Assembly: GCF_016862395.1 (NCBI RefSeq)
Contig: NZ_BOMW01000070.1
Span: forward strand, 1-48,207
Source of the DNA: Actinoplanes siamensis
GTDB lineage: Bacteria > Actinomycetota > Actinomycetes > Mycobacteriales > Micromonosporaceae
DNA: 48,207 nucleotides
Direction of reading: 5' to 3'
Positions 29,486-39,455 of this stretch are shown here, piece after piece (within the stretch, counting starts at the first letter, position 1; the number at the start of each line of letters is the position of its first letter). The notes beneath the pieces are model-generated. The model worked only from the letters and a program-made list of their open reading frames with translations, searched no databases and was not told where the DNA came from. Position numbers and translations under genes: made by a program.

Positions 29486-31549
29486 TCAGCGGCGGGTCTT
29501 CGGCAGGTCGTACTGGTCGGCGTCGCGGCAGTCGCCGGGGTCACCGATCGCGGCCGGGCCGACCCGGGCGAGCGCCTTCCGGGCCCGTGACCGGCCGAGG
29601 TTCCAGGCGTACCAGGGATCGGGCTCCTTGAGATCCTCGGCGATCCAGCTCAGCGTGCACCGGCGCACCGGGTCGGGCAGGCGGGTCAGCGCCGGGGTGG
29701 CGTCCGCGGACAGCGCCCGCAGGTACCAGGCGTCGATCTTGCCGGACTGCTCGTAGCGCTTGGCGTTGCGGTTGGCCGCGTAGCCCTCGGGGTCGACTGC
29801 CGCGAGGCCGAGCAGCATGAGCACGGCGAGGGCGACGGTGGCCCGCGGGATCCAGCGGCCCTTCCAGCGGACACCGGCCAGCGCGATCATCACGAAGACC
29901 GTGCCGAGCAGCAGCTCGAACGACATCACGAAGATGCGCTCGCCGGTGAAGCTGTAGACCCGCTGGTAGGCCAGCATCCGGGAGAGCGCCGAGGCGACGA
30001 TGACGACGCTCAGCACGCAGAGCAGCCCGAGCAGGACCCGCAGCAGGAGCCGCTCGACCGGCAGGTCCCGCTTGGCCCACCGGGCCAGCCCGGCGAGCAC
30101 CGCGAGGGTCAGCAGCGTGACGGCGACCAGTTGCCAGAAGCCGCTCCGGGCGTACTCCGCGTAGCTGAGGCCGGCCGTCTTCAGCACGTGCCGGCTGCCG
30201 CCGAAGAGCACGGCGAACTGCACCGCCACGAACCCGCCGAAGAGCACCACCAGCGCGGCGCAGGCGGGCGCCCACTCGATCAGCCCGAACCGGCCCCGCC
30301 CCTCGGTGTCCAGGCTGGACGTCGAGGGCGGCGCCGACAGCGTGTAAATGCCGGCCACCGCGATCAGGCCGCCGACGGCCGCCAGGAAGACCCAGCGGAA
30401 CACCGGGCCGATGGCGAGGTCGGGCACGGCCTGGTCGAGCAACGTCGAGAACGCGACGTCGGCCGAGGACAGGAGCGCGCCGAAGAGCAGCAGGACCACG
30501 ATGGTGAGACCGGCCGAGAAGCCGATCCGCCGGGCCATCCCGGGGCTGCGGCTCGCCGACAGGTGCCGGCGGACCCAGGGGATGCCCTGGAACGCGGCGT
30601 ACGGGGTGGCCACCAGGCTGAACAGGATGGACCGGACCTGGCGCCCGCCCACGATGGCCAGGGCCGTGCAGCCCAGGGCGCCGAGCACGCTGAACGTCAC
30701 CAGCCACCAGGCGTTGCGCACGGCCGGGACGGCGAGCAGGGCGAGCGCCGCCACCGCCCAGCCGGAGCGGATCCACCGTTCGGAGTGCGGCAGGTCGGCG
30801 GAGCGGCGTACCCCGAGGACGACGCCCGCGGCCAGCACCAGCCAGCCGATGAACCAGCCGACGCCGACCCGGTCCAGCGGCACGAAGCAGGCGACGCCGA
30901 GCGCGCCGGCCAGCACGCCGGCCGGCACCGCCCGGCCCCGGGCGCCGACCGGGCCGGGCCAGTGCTTCTCCCGGAACCGCTGCCAGGCGGACGGCTCCGG
31001 CTGGTACACCCGGAACGGGACCGGCCCGTCGGGCCGGGGCCGCGGGGCGTACCCGGCGGGCGGCTCGCGGTGGACCGCCGTGGCGGGTGGCGCGGCGCTC
31101 TCGGCGGGACGATCCAGATCGGACGTCGCTGTGCCCGCCGCGCTGTCGGGGGCGGCGCTGCGACCGGCAGCGGCCGGAGCGGGAGCGGCAGCCACGGTGA
31201 CAGCCGGTGAGGGAGCGGCAGCCGGCGGAGGAGACGCCGCCACGGTGGCGGCCGGCGGGGCGACCGCAGGAGCGGCCGGGGTGGTCGCGCTCACCGCACC
31301 GGCGGGGGCGGCCGGCGCGGTCGCCACCGGGCCGGCGGCATCCGGCGCCGGCACCAGCGGGAGGAACAGCGCGTACCCACGGGTGCCGGGCGGCACCTGC
31401 ACCGGGATCGCCCAGGCCGGCGCCCCGTCCGCCCCGGGCCAGGCGATCGACGGGATTCCGTCGACCGGCGGCATGACCAACAGTTGCGGCACCGGCGCGG
31501 GCGGCGCCGGGTCCGTCGGGTTTCTCTGCTCTGGTGTCGACTCGGCCAC
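29486..31549 (-). CDS. DUF4173/DUF4153-type polytopic membrane protein
   Basis: A 687-residue protein from GTG 31549, with AGGAGGG just upstream. The first 190 residues are an Ala/Pro-rich, low-complexity cytosolic region. About twelve transmembrane segments follow (LAGALGVACFVPLDRVGVGW, AALVVLFGGFVAVQFAVLFG). The C-terminal block, with DPEGYAANRNAKRYEQSGKI and DAWYLRALSADATPAL, is typical of DUF4173 proteins. Function is unknown for the family; some members sit beside two-component systems, which is not the case here. Confidence 0.85.
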   Translation of the reverse strand: MAESTPEQRNPTDPAPPAPVPQLLVMPPVDGIPSIAWPGADGAPAWAIPVQVPPGTRGYALFLPLVPAPDAAGPVATAPAAPAGAVSATTPAAPAVAPPAATVAASPPPAAAPSPAVTVAAAPAPAAAGRSAAPDSAAGTATSDLDRPAESAAPPATAVHREPPAGYAPRPRPDGPVPFRVYQPEPSAWQRFREKHWPGPVGARGRAVPAGVLAGALGVACFVPLDRVGVGWFIGWLVLAAGVVLGVRRSADLPHSERWIRSGWAVAALALLAVPAVRNAWWLVTFSVLGALGCTALAIVGGRQVRSILFSLVATPYAAFQGIPWVRRHLSASRSPGMARRIGFSAGLTIVVLLLFGALLSSADVAFSTLLDQAVPDLAIGPVFRWVFLAAVGGLIAVAGIYTLSAPPSTSSLDTEGRGRFGLIEWAPACAALVVLFGGFVAVQFAVLFGGSRHVLKTAGLSYAEYARSGFWQLVAVTLLTLAVLAGLARWAKRDLPVERLLLRVLLGLLCVLSVVIVASALSRMLAYQRVYSFTGERIFVMSFELLLGTVFVMIALAGVRWKGRWIPRATVALAVLMLLGLAAVDPEGYAANRNAKRYEQSGKIDAWYLRALSADATPALTRLPDPVRRCTLSWIAEDLKEPDPWYAWNLGRSRARKALARVGPAAIGDPGDCRDADQYDLPKTRR

Positions 31550-31560
31550 GGCGCCCTCCT

Positions 31561-31606
31561 AGACGTATGGGTGCGCACACTGTAGGGCGTACGCGCACAT
31601 ACGTCT
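31561..31606. promoter_or_regulatory. Inverted repeat upstream of the DUF4173 gene
   Basis: AGACGTATG (31561-31569) and CATACGTCT (31598-31606) form a perfect 9-bp inverted repeat with 28 bases between. GTGCGCAC-like sequence lies inside. It sits just upstream of the ribosome binding site of the minus-strand gene and probably spans its promoter; a regulator site is inferred. Confidence 0.5.
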
Positions 31607-31787
31607 ACGTTGCGACGCTTCCGTATCGCCGCGACCGCTCGATGAGCAGGACAACGTTCCCCGACGGAAGCGTTCCGCAACTCTGCGGAGTCGGCGTGTC
31701 GTCCACGAAGTCCTGTCGGTCAGCACGGGTCCCGGCGACGTCACGCGCCGTTAACGTTTTGCTCCTTACCGGACATTGGAGTGTGCG

Positions 31788-32468
31788 ATGACGATCGACA
31801 GCCTGCCTGCCGTCTCCGGCGCGGCGCTGGATTATCCGCCGGGTGTGCGCGGCCACGCCGTGATCGTCACCGGCGCGAACCCGGACGGCGCCGAGTCCCT
31901 GGCCGTCTGGATCCTCGACCCGTTCGGCACTCCGACCGGGGCCTGGGTGCTGCCGCTGGCCGACCTGGACGGCGCCCGGCTGCTGGAGATCATGGGCATG
32001 GTGCGCGGGCGGTGCCCGGTCGGCTGGACGCGGGAGTCGGCGACCGAGGCCCTCGGCGCGGTGCCGGGCGTGCTGCCGGCCGAGCTCGTCGCAAGGCTGC
32101 GTGCCGGGAGCCTGGCGATCCCCGAGCTGGTCGCCGAGACCCGGGAACACCGGGCCCGCCACGTGGAGGCGCTGGCCGCGTACCGCGCCACCGCCACCTC
32201 CAAGGTCGCGCCGCTGGCCTGGCCGCGCGAGCTGCCGGAGGCGGGCGCGGAGGCCGCCGCGCTCACCCCGCGGCCGTTCCACGCGGCCAGCCCGGCGGCG
32301 GCCGCCGCGCTGACCCTGGCCAAGGCGCTGGGCCAGGCCGTCGAACTGTGGCAGGGGACCGAGGAGACCCGGTACCGGCGTCACTATCTGCGCGGGACCC
32401 CGCAGCAGCATCTGCCGCCCCGGTGGCTGGCCCATCTGCGGGCCGCCGAGTCCGGTCGGGAGGGCTGA
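31788..32468 (+). CDS. Unrecognised soluble protein upstream of the exonuclease gene
   Basis: A 226-residue protein from ATG 31788 (TTG 31776 is in frame). The N-terminal 80 residues form a beta-rich region with HAVIVTGANPDGAESLAVWI and LDPFGTPTGAWVLPLADLDG. The rest is helical and Ala-rich, ending with RRHYLRGTPQQHLPPRWLAH. No family is recognised. It ends two bases before the exonuclease start, so the pair is an operon and the product may work with it. Confidence 0.75.
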   Translation: MTIDSLPAVSGAALDYPPGVRGHAVIVTGANPDGAESLAVWILDPFGTPTGAWVLPLADLDGARLLEIMGMVRGRCPVGWTRESATEALGAVPGVLPAELVARLRAGSLAIPELVAETREHRARHVEALAAYRATATSKVAPLAWPRELPEAGAEAAALTPRPFHAASPAAAAALTLAKALGQAVELWQGTEETRYRRHYLRGTPQQHLPPRWLAHLRAAESGREG

Positions 32469-32470
32469 GC

Positions 32471-33679
32471 GTGTACGCCGTCGTGGACCTGGAGACGACC
32501 GGTCGCAAGACCAGCTGGCACGACCGGGTCGTGGAGATCGCCGTGGTGCGTCTCGACGAGTCCGGCCGGACCGTCGACGAGTGGTGCACCCTGGTCAATC
32601 CGGACCGGGATCTCGGGCCGCAGGACATCCACCGGATCACCGCGGCGGAGGCCCGCCGGGCGCCGCGCTTCGCCGATCTCGCCGGGCAGATCGTCGCCCG
32701 CCTGATCGGGCACACGCTGGTCGCGCACAATCTGATGTTCGACGCCGGCTTCCTCACCGCGGAGTTCGCCAGGCTGGGCCACCAGGTGCCGGTCGCGGCC
32801 GGCCGCGGACTGTGCACCATGCAGCTGGCCGGGCAGTTCCTCCCCGGTGTCGGGCGCGGCCTGGGCAGCTGCCGGGAGGCGGCCGGGCTGCCGCCGCACC
32901 AGGCGCACTCCGCCCTGCACGACGCCCGCGCGGCGGCCGAGCTGCTCGCGTTCTATCTCCGGCGGGCCGGTGACCCGCCGCGGTGGGCCCCGCTCGTGCA
33001 CGAGGCCCGGCGAATCGCCTGGCCGGCTCTGATCGACAACGACCTGGCCCCGGTGACCCGCCGCCGGCCCGAGGAGCGCGAGCCGCACTTCCTCACCCGG
33101 CTGGTGGACCGCCTGCCCCGGCTCAACGACCCGAAGGGCGATGCCTACCTCGACCTGCTCGACCGGGCGCTGCTGGACCGGCACATCTCGGCGAGCGAGG
33201 CGGACCAGCTGGTGGCGACCGCCGAGCAGTTCGGCCTCGCCCGCGTCGACGTGGAGGAGCTGCACCGCGGCTACCTGGACAGCATGGTCACGGTGGCGCT
33301 GGAGGACGGCATCCTCACCCCCGCCGAGCGCCGCGACCTCGACGAGGTCGCCGAGCTGCTGGGGCTGGCCGGGGCCGACGTGGACCGCGCGCTGCAGGCC
33401 GCCCGCGTCGCACCGGCCACGGCCCGCCCGCGGTTCCGGCTCAACGCCGGCGACGAGGTCGTCTTCACCGGCAGCATGACGCCCGCCCGCGAGGTCTGGG
33501 CGGCCGGCGCGGTGGCGCACGGCCTGACGGTCAACCGCGACGTCACCAGGCGCACGCGCCTGGTGGTCGCGGCCGACCCGGACTCCATGTCCGGCAAGGC
33601 GGAGAAGGCCCGGCGGTACGGCGTTCCGATCGTGCGTCCGGAGGCCTACCAGGCCATGCTGGACGCCGGCCGGGCGTAG
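32471..33679 (+). CDS. DnaQ-like 3'-5' exonuclease with TerB-like and BRCT-like C-terminal regions
   Basis: A 402-residue protein from GTG 32471. Residues 1-165 are a DEDDh exonuclease: VVDLETTG (ExoI), HNLMFDAGF (ExoII) and HSALHDARAA (ExoIII). Residues about 215-300 are helical and acidic, with LLDRALLDRHISASEADQL and MVTVALEDGILTPAERRDL, resembling TerB-like modules. The last 90 residues resemble a BRCT domain (GDEVVFTGSMTPAREVWAAG, RRTRLVVAADPDSMSGKAEK, then VRPEAYQAM). Similar three-part proteins occur in actinobacteria and are thought to act in DNA repair or proofreading. It is co-transcribed with the 226-residue gene. Confidence 0.88.
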   Translation: MYAVVDLETTGRKTSWHDRVVEIAVVRLDESGRTVDEWCTLVNPDRDLGPQDIHRITAAEARRAPRFADLAGQIVARLIGHTLVAHNLMFDAGFLTAEFARLGHQVPVAAGRGLCTMQLAGQFLPGVGRGLGSCREAAGLPPHQAHSALHDARAAAELLAFYLRRAGDPPRWAPLVHEARRIAWPALIDNDLAPVTRRRPEEREPHFLTRLVDRLPRLNDPKGDAYLDLLDRALLDRHISASEADQLVATAEQFGLARVDVEELHRGYLDSMVTVALEDGILTPAERRDLDEVAELLGLAGADVDRALQAARVAPATARPRFRLNAGDEVVFTGSMTPAREVWAAGAVAHGLTVNRDVTRRTRLVVAADPDSMSGKAEKARRYGVPIVRPEAYQAMLDAGRA

Positions 33680-33769
33680 CGGGGCGCCCGGGACGAGCCG
33701 TACCGGCCCGCGACGAGATCGCCGGCCGGTGGCTCCGGGACCGCGTCGCCGGACGGCGGTCCCGAAAAA

Positions 33770-33816
33770 GGCCCGCCGGTGAGCCGGCCATGTTCCGGCC
33801 GGCCCACCGGCGGGCC
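33770..33816. terminator. Bidirectional terminator between convergent genes
   Basis: A 20-bp stem (33770-33789 with 33797-33816) with one mismatch and a 7-base loop lies between the exonuclease gene and the convergent mannosidase gene. GAAAAA on the left gives a U-run for the minus-strand transcript. Confidence 0.85.
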
Positions 33817-33831
33817 TCGGATCACCCCAGC

Positions 33832-36800
33832 TCAGTCGGCCGTGGTGACGGTGAACGGCAGTACGATCCCGGAATCCGAGTCCGCGCCGGTCAGGGTGAC
33901 GCTCGCCGCGCCCGGCCGGGCGGCGTCCGGCACGCTCACGGTCGCGCCGGACACGACGCCGTCCGCGTTGGCGTGCAGTGTGGTGACCGCGAGCCCGGCG
34001 CCGAACTCGGCGCGGACGGTCTCGTTCGGCGCGAAGCCGGAGCCGTCGACGGTGATCGCCGTGCCACGCGGGCCCGACGTGGCCGACAGGTGCGCCTCCG
34101 GCTGGTAGACCGGCTCGGCCTCCTCAGCGGTCAGGTCGACGGTCCTGGCCGTCGCCGCCTTGCCGGAGCTCTTGGCGACCGTCACGGTGAACGTGCCGGT
34201 GCCGGTGGACCGCGAGTCCCACGCCGTGACGTGCACGGTGTAGGTGCCCGGCTGGGCGTAGGCGTGCGTTCCGGTGATCGCGCCGGCCTCGCCGATCGGG
34301 GCGTCCTGCGGAACCGTGCCGTCGCCCCACTGGACGCTGGCGTGGGTGCCGCCGGTGCCGCCGGTCACCGAGCCGAGCTGGGCGGAGAGCTCCTCCCCGG
34401 CGGTCGCCTTCTGGTTCGCGGCCGCGGTGAACGCCAGCTCCGCGGGGGGAGTGCCGTCGTCGGCGACCGCGAACAGGTGGATCCGGCCCGCGGAACCGGG
34501 GTCGCCGGTCTGCGTGGGCAGGGTCACCGAGACCAGGGTCTTGCCCTCCGGGATGCGGTACGGCGCGGTGGCGAACAGGAACGGCTGCGCGCTGTCCCGG
34601 TCCGTGCCGAGCAGCCGGTACGCGGACTTGGCGACCACCACGTTGCCGTACGACGGCGTGCCGTTCGGGTTGCCGCCCAGCGTCCAGTCGCTCATCTGGA
34701 TCGGGATGCTCGCGGTGCTGCCGTCGCTGAACCGCGCGGTGCCGGTGGTGCTCTGGTTCCCCTGGGTCCCGGCGCCGATGAACGAGATGGCGGTGGCGTC
34801 GGAGGGCAGGTCCAGCGCGATGGTCCGGCCGTTGCCCGTCGCGTTGTCCGGCTGGCCGGCCGGGGTGGCCGGCAGGGTGAAGCCCAGCGCGGTGCCGGGC
34901 ACGCTCACCCGCTTGCCCTGGGTGACACCGGCCGCGGCCAGCGCGGTCCGGGAGTACGCCCAGTTCTTGGCGTCGCAGTTGGCCGCGAGCGCGCCGTCGT
35001 CACCGATACAGACGGTGTCGAACGCCGAGGTGAGCCCGGACTCCGGCGCGTAGGACACCTGGACGCCGACCGTCGCGGAGCTCTGGTTCGTCCCGTCGCT
35101 CACGGTGACCGACGCCTGGTAGAAACCGGGCTTGGCGTACGTGTGCGAGCCGGTGACGCCGTACACGGCGCGCGAGCTCAGGGCCGTCGTCCCGGCGGTG
35201 ACCGGCGTGCCGTCACCCCAGTTGACGGTGGCCTGGTACTTGCTCGTGTCGCCGCCGGTGACGGTGGCCAGCGAGACCGACGCCGCGGCGCCGGAGCGGG
35301 CCTGCACGGTGGGCGCCGCGGTGACGGTGACGTCACCGCCGCCGATCACGACGTCCTCGTCGGCCGAGAGCAGCTCGATCTCGGCCAGGTTCGGCTGCGC
35401 CGCCCCGGTGATCCTCGTGACGTCCAGGCGGAACCGCGTGAACCGGCCCGGCTTCTCGATCCTGAACGGACGCGTCTGGTTCCGCCACCGGAACACCTCG
35501 CCCTTGCGGGAGTCGAGGGTGGTCCAGCTGATCCCGTCCAGGGAACCCTGCAGCTGCCAGTCGGTGGGGTCGCCGGCGGCGGCGCCCGAGGTGATCGTGT
35601 AGTACTCCGGCTTCTGCTTGCCGCCGCGGGCCACCCAGGTGATCTGCGGCGTCGCGGTGGTGAGGGTCAGCTGCGTGGACGACGAGTCGTCGAACAGCTT
35701 GGCCGCGTCGACGCCGCCGGTCGTGGTGGCGGCGCCCAGGCCCGGGCCGGTGAGGTCCTGCAGCGGCTGCGGCATGTCGCGTTCCTTGGTCAGCGACGGC
35801 GGCAGGTCGTGCTTGCTGGTCCCCCAGGTCGACGGGTTCGGCCCCATCTCGAAGTCGATGGTCGCGCCGTGCGTCAGCTCGGACGCGTCGATCGAGGTCT
35901 CCTGGTGCTTGTCCCCGTTGACCGACACCTTCTGCACGTAGACGTTCTTCGTGTTGTTCTTCGGGGCGTTGACCACGATGTCGCCGGCCGCGCGGTGCAC
36001 CGTCATCCTGGTGAACTGCGGGGAGCCGATCACCCAGCCGGACGAGCCGACCTGCAGCGGGTAGAGGCCCAGCGAGCTGAGGATGTACCAGGACGACATC
36101 TCACCGTTGTCCTCGTCGCCGAGGTAACCCTGGCCGATCTCGCCGCCGACGTAGAGCCGCTGCAGGATCTCCCGCACGATGGCCTGCGTCTTGGCGGGGG
36201 CGCCGGCGTACTCGTACATGTACGGGATGTGGTGCGAGGGCTGGTTGCTCATGCCGAGCTGGCCCAGGCGTACCGCGCGCGCCTCGGTCATCTCGTGGAT
36301 GATGCCGCCGTACCCGCCCGGGTGGTCGGCCTTCTCCGGGGTGGCGAAGAACTCGTCGAGCTTCTTCGCCAGCTCCTCGCGGCCGCCGTACAGGTTGGCC
36401 AGGCCCTGGCCGTCCTGCTGCGCGGTGAACGCGAAGTTCCAGCCGTTGGTCTCGGTGTAGACACCGCCCCAGTCCAGCGGGTTGCCGTTGAGGAAGTCGC
36501 CGTTGGCCTTGCGCCCCTGGAAGAACTTCGTCCTCGGGTCGAACAGGTTGACGTAGTTGCGGGCCCGGTCGAGGAAGTACGCCGACTCCTGCACGAGCTG
36601 GTCGCGCCGGTCCTTCGGGGTGGCCTCGTCCTTGGCCAGCGCGGCGGCCATGTTGCCGATGGCGTAGTCGTTGATGTAGCCCTCGAGGGCCCAGGACACC
36701 GACTCGCCGGTGGAGGTCGGCGTGTAACCCAGGAACAGCGAGGTCTCGATGCCCTTGCGGCCGACCGCGCCGCGCCCGGAGGCGACCGTGGCGTTCTTGA

Positions 36801-39201
36801 CCGCCGAGTCGTAGGCGGCGAGCGGGTCGGGGAGCTCGACCCCGTTCAGGTACGCCTCGGCCAGCGCGGCGTCCGAGCTGGTGCCGGTCATCAGGTCGGC
36901 GTAGCCCGGCGAGGACCAGCGGGCGACCCAGCCGCCGTCACGGTACTGCTGGACGAAGCCGTCGGCGATCCTGGCGGCGACATCCGGGTAGAGCAGCGAG
37001 TAGGCCGGCCACACCGTGCGGTAGGTGTCCCAGAACCCGTTGTTGACGTAGATCTGGCCGTCGACGATCTTCGCGCCGGTGGTGGTCGCGGTGGACGTGC
37101 CGGTCGCCGCGGACACCGGGCTGGCGTACTGCCAGCGCGGCTTCTCCGCGGTGCCGGTGTTCTCCGACTGCGAGTTCGGGTAGAGGTTCAGCCGGTACAG
37201 GTTCGAGTAGAGCGTGACCAGCTGTGTCTCGGTCGCGCCCTGGACCTCGACCCGGGCCAGGCGCTCCTGCCACGCCGCGGTGGCGGCCTGGTGGACCTGG
37301 TCGAAGCTCTTGCCGGTGACCTCCAGGTCGAGGTTCTTGCGGGCCTGGTCCAGCGAGATGAACGAGGTCGCGAACCGCAGGGTGACGGGCGTGCCGCCGG
37401 CGATGTCGAAGGTGGCCGAGGCGGCCGCCGAGGCGGCCGGCGCCCGGTCGAACGTGCCGGCGTAGAACATCCGGCTCCGGCCCGCGGACAGCCCGCTGCC
37501 GTTGTCCACCCAGCCGGTCACGGTCCCGCCCGTCCCGATGGTGAACGTGCCGTTCTGGAAGACCAGGCTGCCGGTGGCCGGCCCGGCCGGGAAGGTGAAC
37601 CGCGCGACGCCGCCGTGGTCGGTCGGCGTCATCTCCGCGACCAGGCCGTTCTGCAGCTTCACCCGGTAGAGGTCGGGCCGGGCGATCTCGTCGTCGTGGC
37701 TGAAGGCGAGCGCCCTGGTGCTGGGCTGCCCGGTGAGGTTGCCACCGGCCGGCACCGGCATGACCGACATCCGGTTGCGGTCCCCCATCCACGGGCTGGG
37801 CTCGTGCGAGATCGCGAGGCCCTGCAACGTGGGGAGGTTCGCCGCGTTGTTGTCCCGGTGGTAGACGTACTCCCAGGAGTCGGAGGTGGCGTTGGTGACC
37901 GGCGTGAGGAAGTTGAAGCCGTTCGGCAGCGCCGTCAGCGGCAGGTTGTTGCCGCGGGAGAACCCGCCGGACGCGTTGGTCCCGCGCCGCGTGTCGACGT
38001 AGCCGGTGAGCGCCGAGCCGTCGATCGCGGCAGGCGTGCCGGTGACCGTCACGTCGTCGACCCAGCCCTGGAAGCGGGTGGCCGCCTTCGCGCCGGGGTT
38101 GTCGTAGGCGAGCAGGATGCGGTCGATCGTCTTGCCGTTCGCGACCGCGCCGAGGTCCGACTGCACCGCGTTCCACTCGTCGGCGAAGAGCACCTTCGAG
38201 GTGCCCTGGCCGACCGCGGTGAGCGGGTTGCCGTGCTGGTCGAGCGGGGACCGCCCGCTCAGGTAGGTGCCGTCGGTGAAGTGCAGGTCGATCGCCGCGA
38301 AGGTGGACGGGTACTGCAGGTCCTCGCCGGTGAGCTCGGGGAAGATCCGGTAGCTCAGCCGCGTCTTCGGCCCGACCGGGATGGCGACGTCGAAGAGCTT
38401 GTCGGTCGCGTACGACCGCCCGTCGCCCTCGGCGCTGCCGGCATACCGCAACGAGGCCACGCCGGTGAAGCCGGCGCCGGACTTCTGGTTGGAGCCGCGC
38501 ACCGGGCCGGCGCCGACGACGCCGACCATCGGGGTGGACGGCGGGCGGACGTCCGAACCGTCGCTGATGTCGAAGTCGGCCAGCTGGATCAGCGAGTCGC
38601 CCGAGTTGGCGGTGATGTTCAGCCGGTACCGGGCGTACGCGGTGGTGTTGCTGAACGTGTAGGTGTTGGTGGCGTAGCGGCCGCCGAACGTCTGGCCGGT
38701 CCGCTTGTCCAGGTCGGTCCAGGTGGACCCGTCGGCCGACCCCTGCAGGACGAAGTCCTTGGGGTCCCGGCCGGGCGCGTCGTTCGCCGAGGTCAGCGAG
38801 TACTTCACCACGGCCACCGGCTGGGCGAGCTGGTAGGCGGCCCAGCCGGTCCGGCTGAACGCCAGCCACTTGGTGGACGAGTCGCCGTCCTTGAGCTTGG
38901 CGGCGACCTCGTTCGGCGGGTTCTCGGCGCTCGCGGTCACCGTCGTGACCTGGCCGAGCACGCTGCCGGGCAGGCCGGTGCGGATCGAGCCGGTCAGGTT
39001 GCCCTGCAGCGGCTTGCCGTCCGGGCCGAGCTCGGCGGTGCTGGGCGCGGGCTGCTGGTCGGTGGCCTCGAACGAGGAGCTGAAGTCGCCGGGCGCGGGC
39101 GCGGCGTTCGCGATCGACGGGACGGCGAGCAGGCCGGCCGGCAGCAGCATGGCGCCGGCGACGGCCATCCACCGTCGAGAAAGGAGGGACGAAGCTCTCA
39201 C
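33832..39201 (-). CDS. Secreted GH92-type alpha-mannosidase, multidomain
   Basis: A 1789-residue protein from GTG 39201. A signal peptide (basic LLSRRW, hydrophobic AVAGAMLLPAGLLAV, then ANAAPAPG) starts it. A discoidin-like carbohydrate-binding domain (about 90-210) precedes the GH92 N-terminal beta domain and catalytic barrel (about 390-1130), with NNGFWDTYRTVWPAY, then LGDEDNGEMSSWYILSSLGL near 1025. A second discoidin-like domain (about 1160-1290), PKD-like domains (VNWGDGTPV; VQWGDGTV) and an IPT-like end follow. GH92 enzymes are calcium-dependent exo-alpha-mannosidases. The LacI-type operator upstream implies sugar-responsive control. Length exceeds the usual core because of the added modules. 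Confidence 0.93.
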   Translation of the reverse strand: MRASSLLSRRWMAVAGAMLLPAGLLAVPSIANAAPAPGDFSSSFEATDQQPAPSTAELGPDGKPLQGNLTGSIRTGLPGSVLGQVTTVTASAENPPNEVAAKLKDGDSSTKWLAFSRTGWAAYQLAQPVAVVKYSLTSANDAPGRDPKDFVLQGSADGSTWTDLDKRTGQTFGGRYATNTYTFSNTTAYARYRLNITANSGDSLIQLADFDISDGSDVRPPSTPMVGVVGAGPVRGSNQKSGAGFTGVASLRYAGSAEGDGRSYATDKLFDVAIPVGPKTRLSYRIFPELTGEDLQYPSTFAAIDLHFTDGTYLSGRSPLDQHGNPLTAVGQGTSKVLFADEWNAVQSDLGAVANGKTIDRILLAYDNPGAKAATRFQGWVDDVTVTGTPAAIDGSALTGYVDTRRGTNASGGFSRGNNLPLTALPNGFNFLTPVTNATSDSWEYVYHRDNNAANLPTLQGLAISHEPSPWMGDRNRMSVMPVPAGGNLTGQPSTRALAFSHDDEIARPDLYRVKLQNGLVAEMTPTDHGGVARFTFPAGPATGSLVFQNGTFTIGTGGTVTGWVDNGSGLSAGRSRMFYAGTFDRAPAASAAASATFDIAGGTPVTLRFATSFISLDQARKNLDLEVTGKSFDQVHQAATAAWQERLARVEVQGATETQLVTLYSNLYRLNLYPNSQSENTGTAEKPRWQYASPVSAATGTSTATTTGAKIVDGQIYVNNGFWDTYRTVWPAYSLLYPDVAARIADGFVQQYRDGGWVARWSSPGYADLMTGTSSDAALAEAYLNGVELPDPLAAYDSAVKNATVASGRGAVGRKGIETSLFLGYTPTSTGESVSWALEGYINDYAIGNMAAALAKDEATPKDRRDQLVQESAYFLDRARNYVNLFDPRTKFFQGRKANGDFLNGNPLDWGGVYTETNGWNFAFTAQQDGQGLANLYGGREELAKKLDEFFATPEKADHPGGYGGIIHEMTEARAVRLGQLGMSNQPSHHIPYMYEYAGAPAKTQAIVREILQRLYVGGEIGQGYLGDEDNGEMSSWYILSSLGLYPLQVGSSGWVIGSPQFTRMTVHRAAGDIVVNAPKNNTKNVYVQKVSVNGDKHQETSIDASELTHGATIDFEMGPNPSTWGTSKHDLPPSLTKERDMPQPLQDLTGPGLGAATTTGGVDAAKLFDDSSSTQLTLTTATPQITWVARGGKQKPEYYTITSGAAAGDPTDWQLQGSLDGISWTTLDSRKGEVFRWRNQTRPFRIEKPGRFTRFRLDVTRITGAAQPNLAEIELLSADEDVVIGGGDVTVTAAPTVQARSGAAASVSLATVTGGDTSKYQATVNWGDGTPVTAGTTALSSRAVYGVTGSHTYAKPGFYQASVTVSDGTNQSSATVGVQVSYAPESGLTSAFDTVCIGDDGALAANCDAKNWAYSRTALAAAGVTQGKRVSVPGTALGFTLPATPAGQPDNATGNGRTIALDLPSDATAISFIGAGTQGNQSTTGTARFSDGSTASIPIQMSDWTLGGNPNGTPSYGNVVVAKSAYRLLGTDRDSAQPFLFATAPYRIPEGKTLVSVTLPTQTGDPGSAGRIHLFAVADDGTPPAELAFTAAANQKATAGEELSAQLGSVTGGTGGTHASVQWGDGTVPQDAPIGEAGAITGTHAYAQPGTYTVHVTAWDSRSTGTGTFTVTVAKSSGKAATARTVDLTAEEAEPVYQPEAHLSATSGPRGTAITVDGSGFAPNETVRAEFGAGLAVTTLHANADGVVSGATVSVPDAARPGAASVTLTGADSDSGIVLPFTVTTAD

Positions 39202-39265
39202 GCGTACCCCAAAAGGAAGCGGAATCAGGTGGACTCGGTCAGAGATCGTCAGCCTCGCCCCCGTC

Positions 39266-39279
39266 TGACAACGTTGTCA
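39266..39279. promoter_or_regulatory. LacI-family operator of the mannosidase gene
   Basis: TGACAACGTTGTCA is a perfect 14-bp palindrome with the central CG typical of LacI-family operators, 65 bases upstream of the mannosidase start. Sites of this form control sugar-use genes in many actinomycetes. The regulator is not known; a LacI-family gene lies at 44705. Confidence 0.8.
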
Positions 39280-39385
39280 AGAAACAAGCTGGAAATACTG
39301 CTTACCGATCTCGCCCGGGCTGCCCGGAGGCGGCCTTTGCGGCGTACGGCCCGATTCCACCAAAGCCCGGCCGGGGACACGGCAG

Positions 39386-39416
39386 GAGCCCTCTCCCACG
39401 TCTTGGGAGAGGGCTC
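39386..39416 (-). terminator. Terminator downstream of the PBP-deacetylase gene
   Basis: A perfect 13-bp stem (39386-39398 with 39404-39416) and a 5-base loop lie 40 bases beyond the stop of the minus-strand gene that ends at 39456. Confidence 0.8.
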
Positions 39417-39455
39417 GGGCCGTACCGGCGGATCGGACTTTGCGGGCGGATCGCC

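Noticed and set aside
26626..29631. 1001-residue open frame on the plus strand
   Set aside because: Antisense shadow of the SARP regulator gene, which has full domain support.
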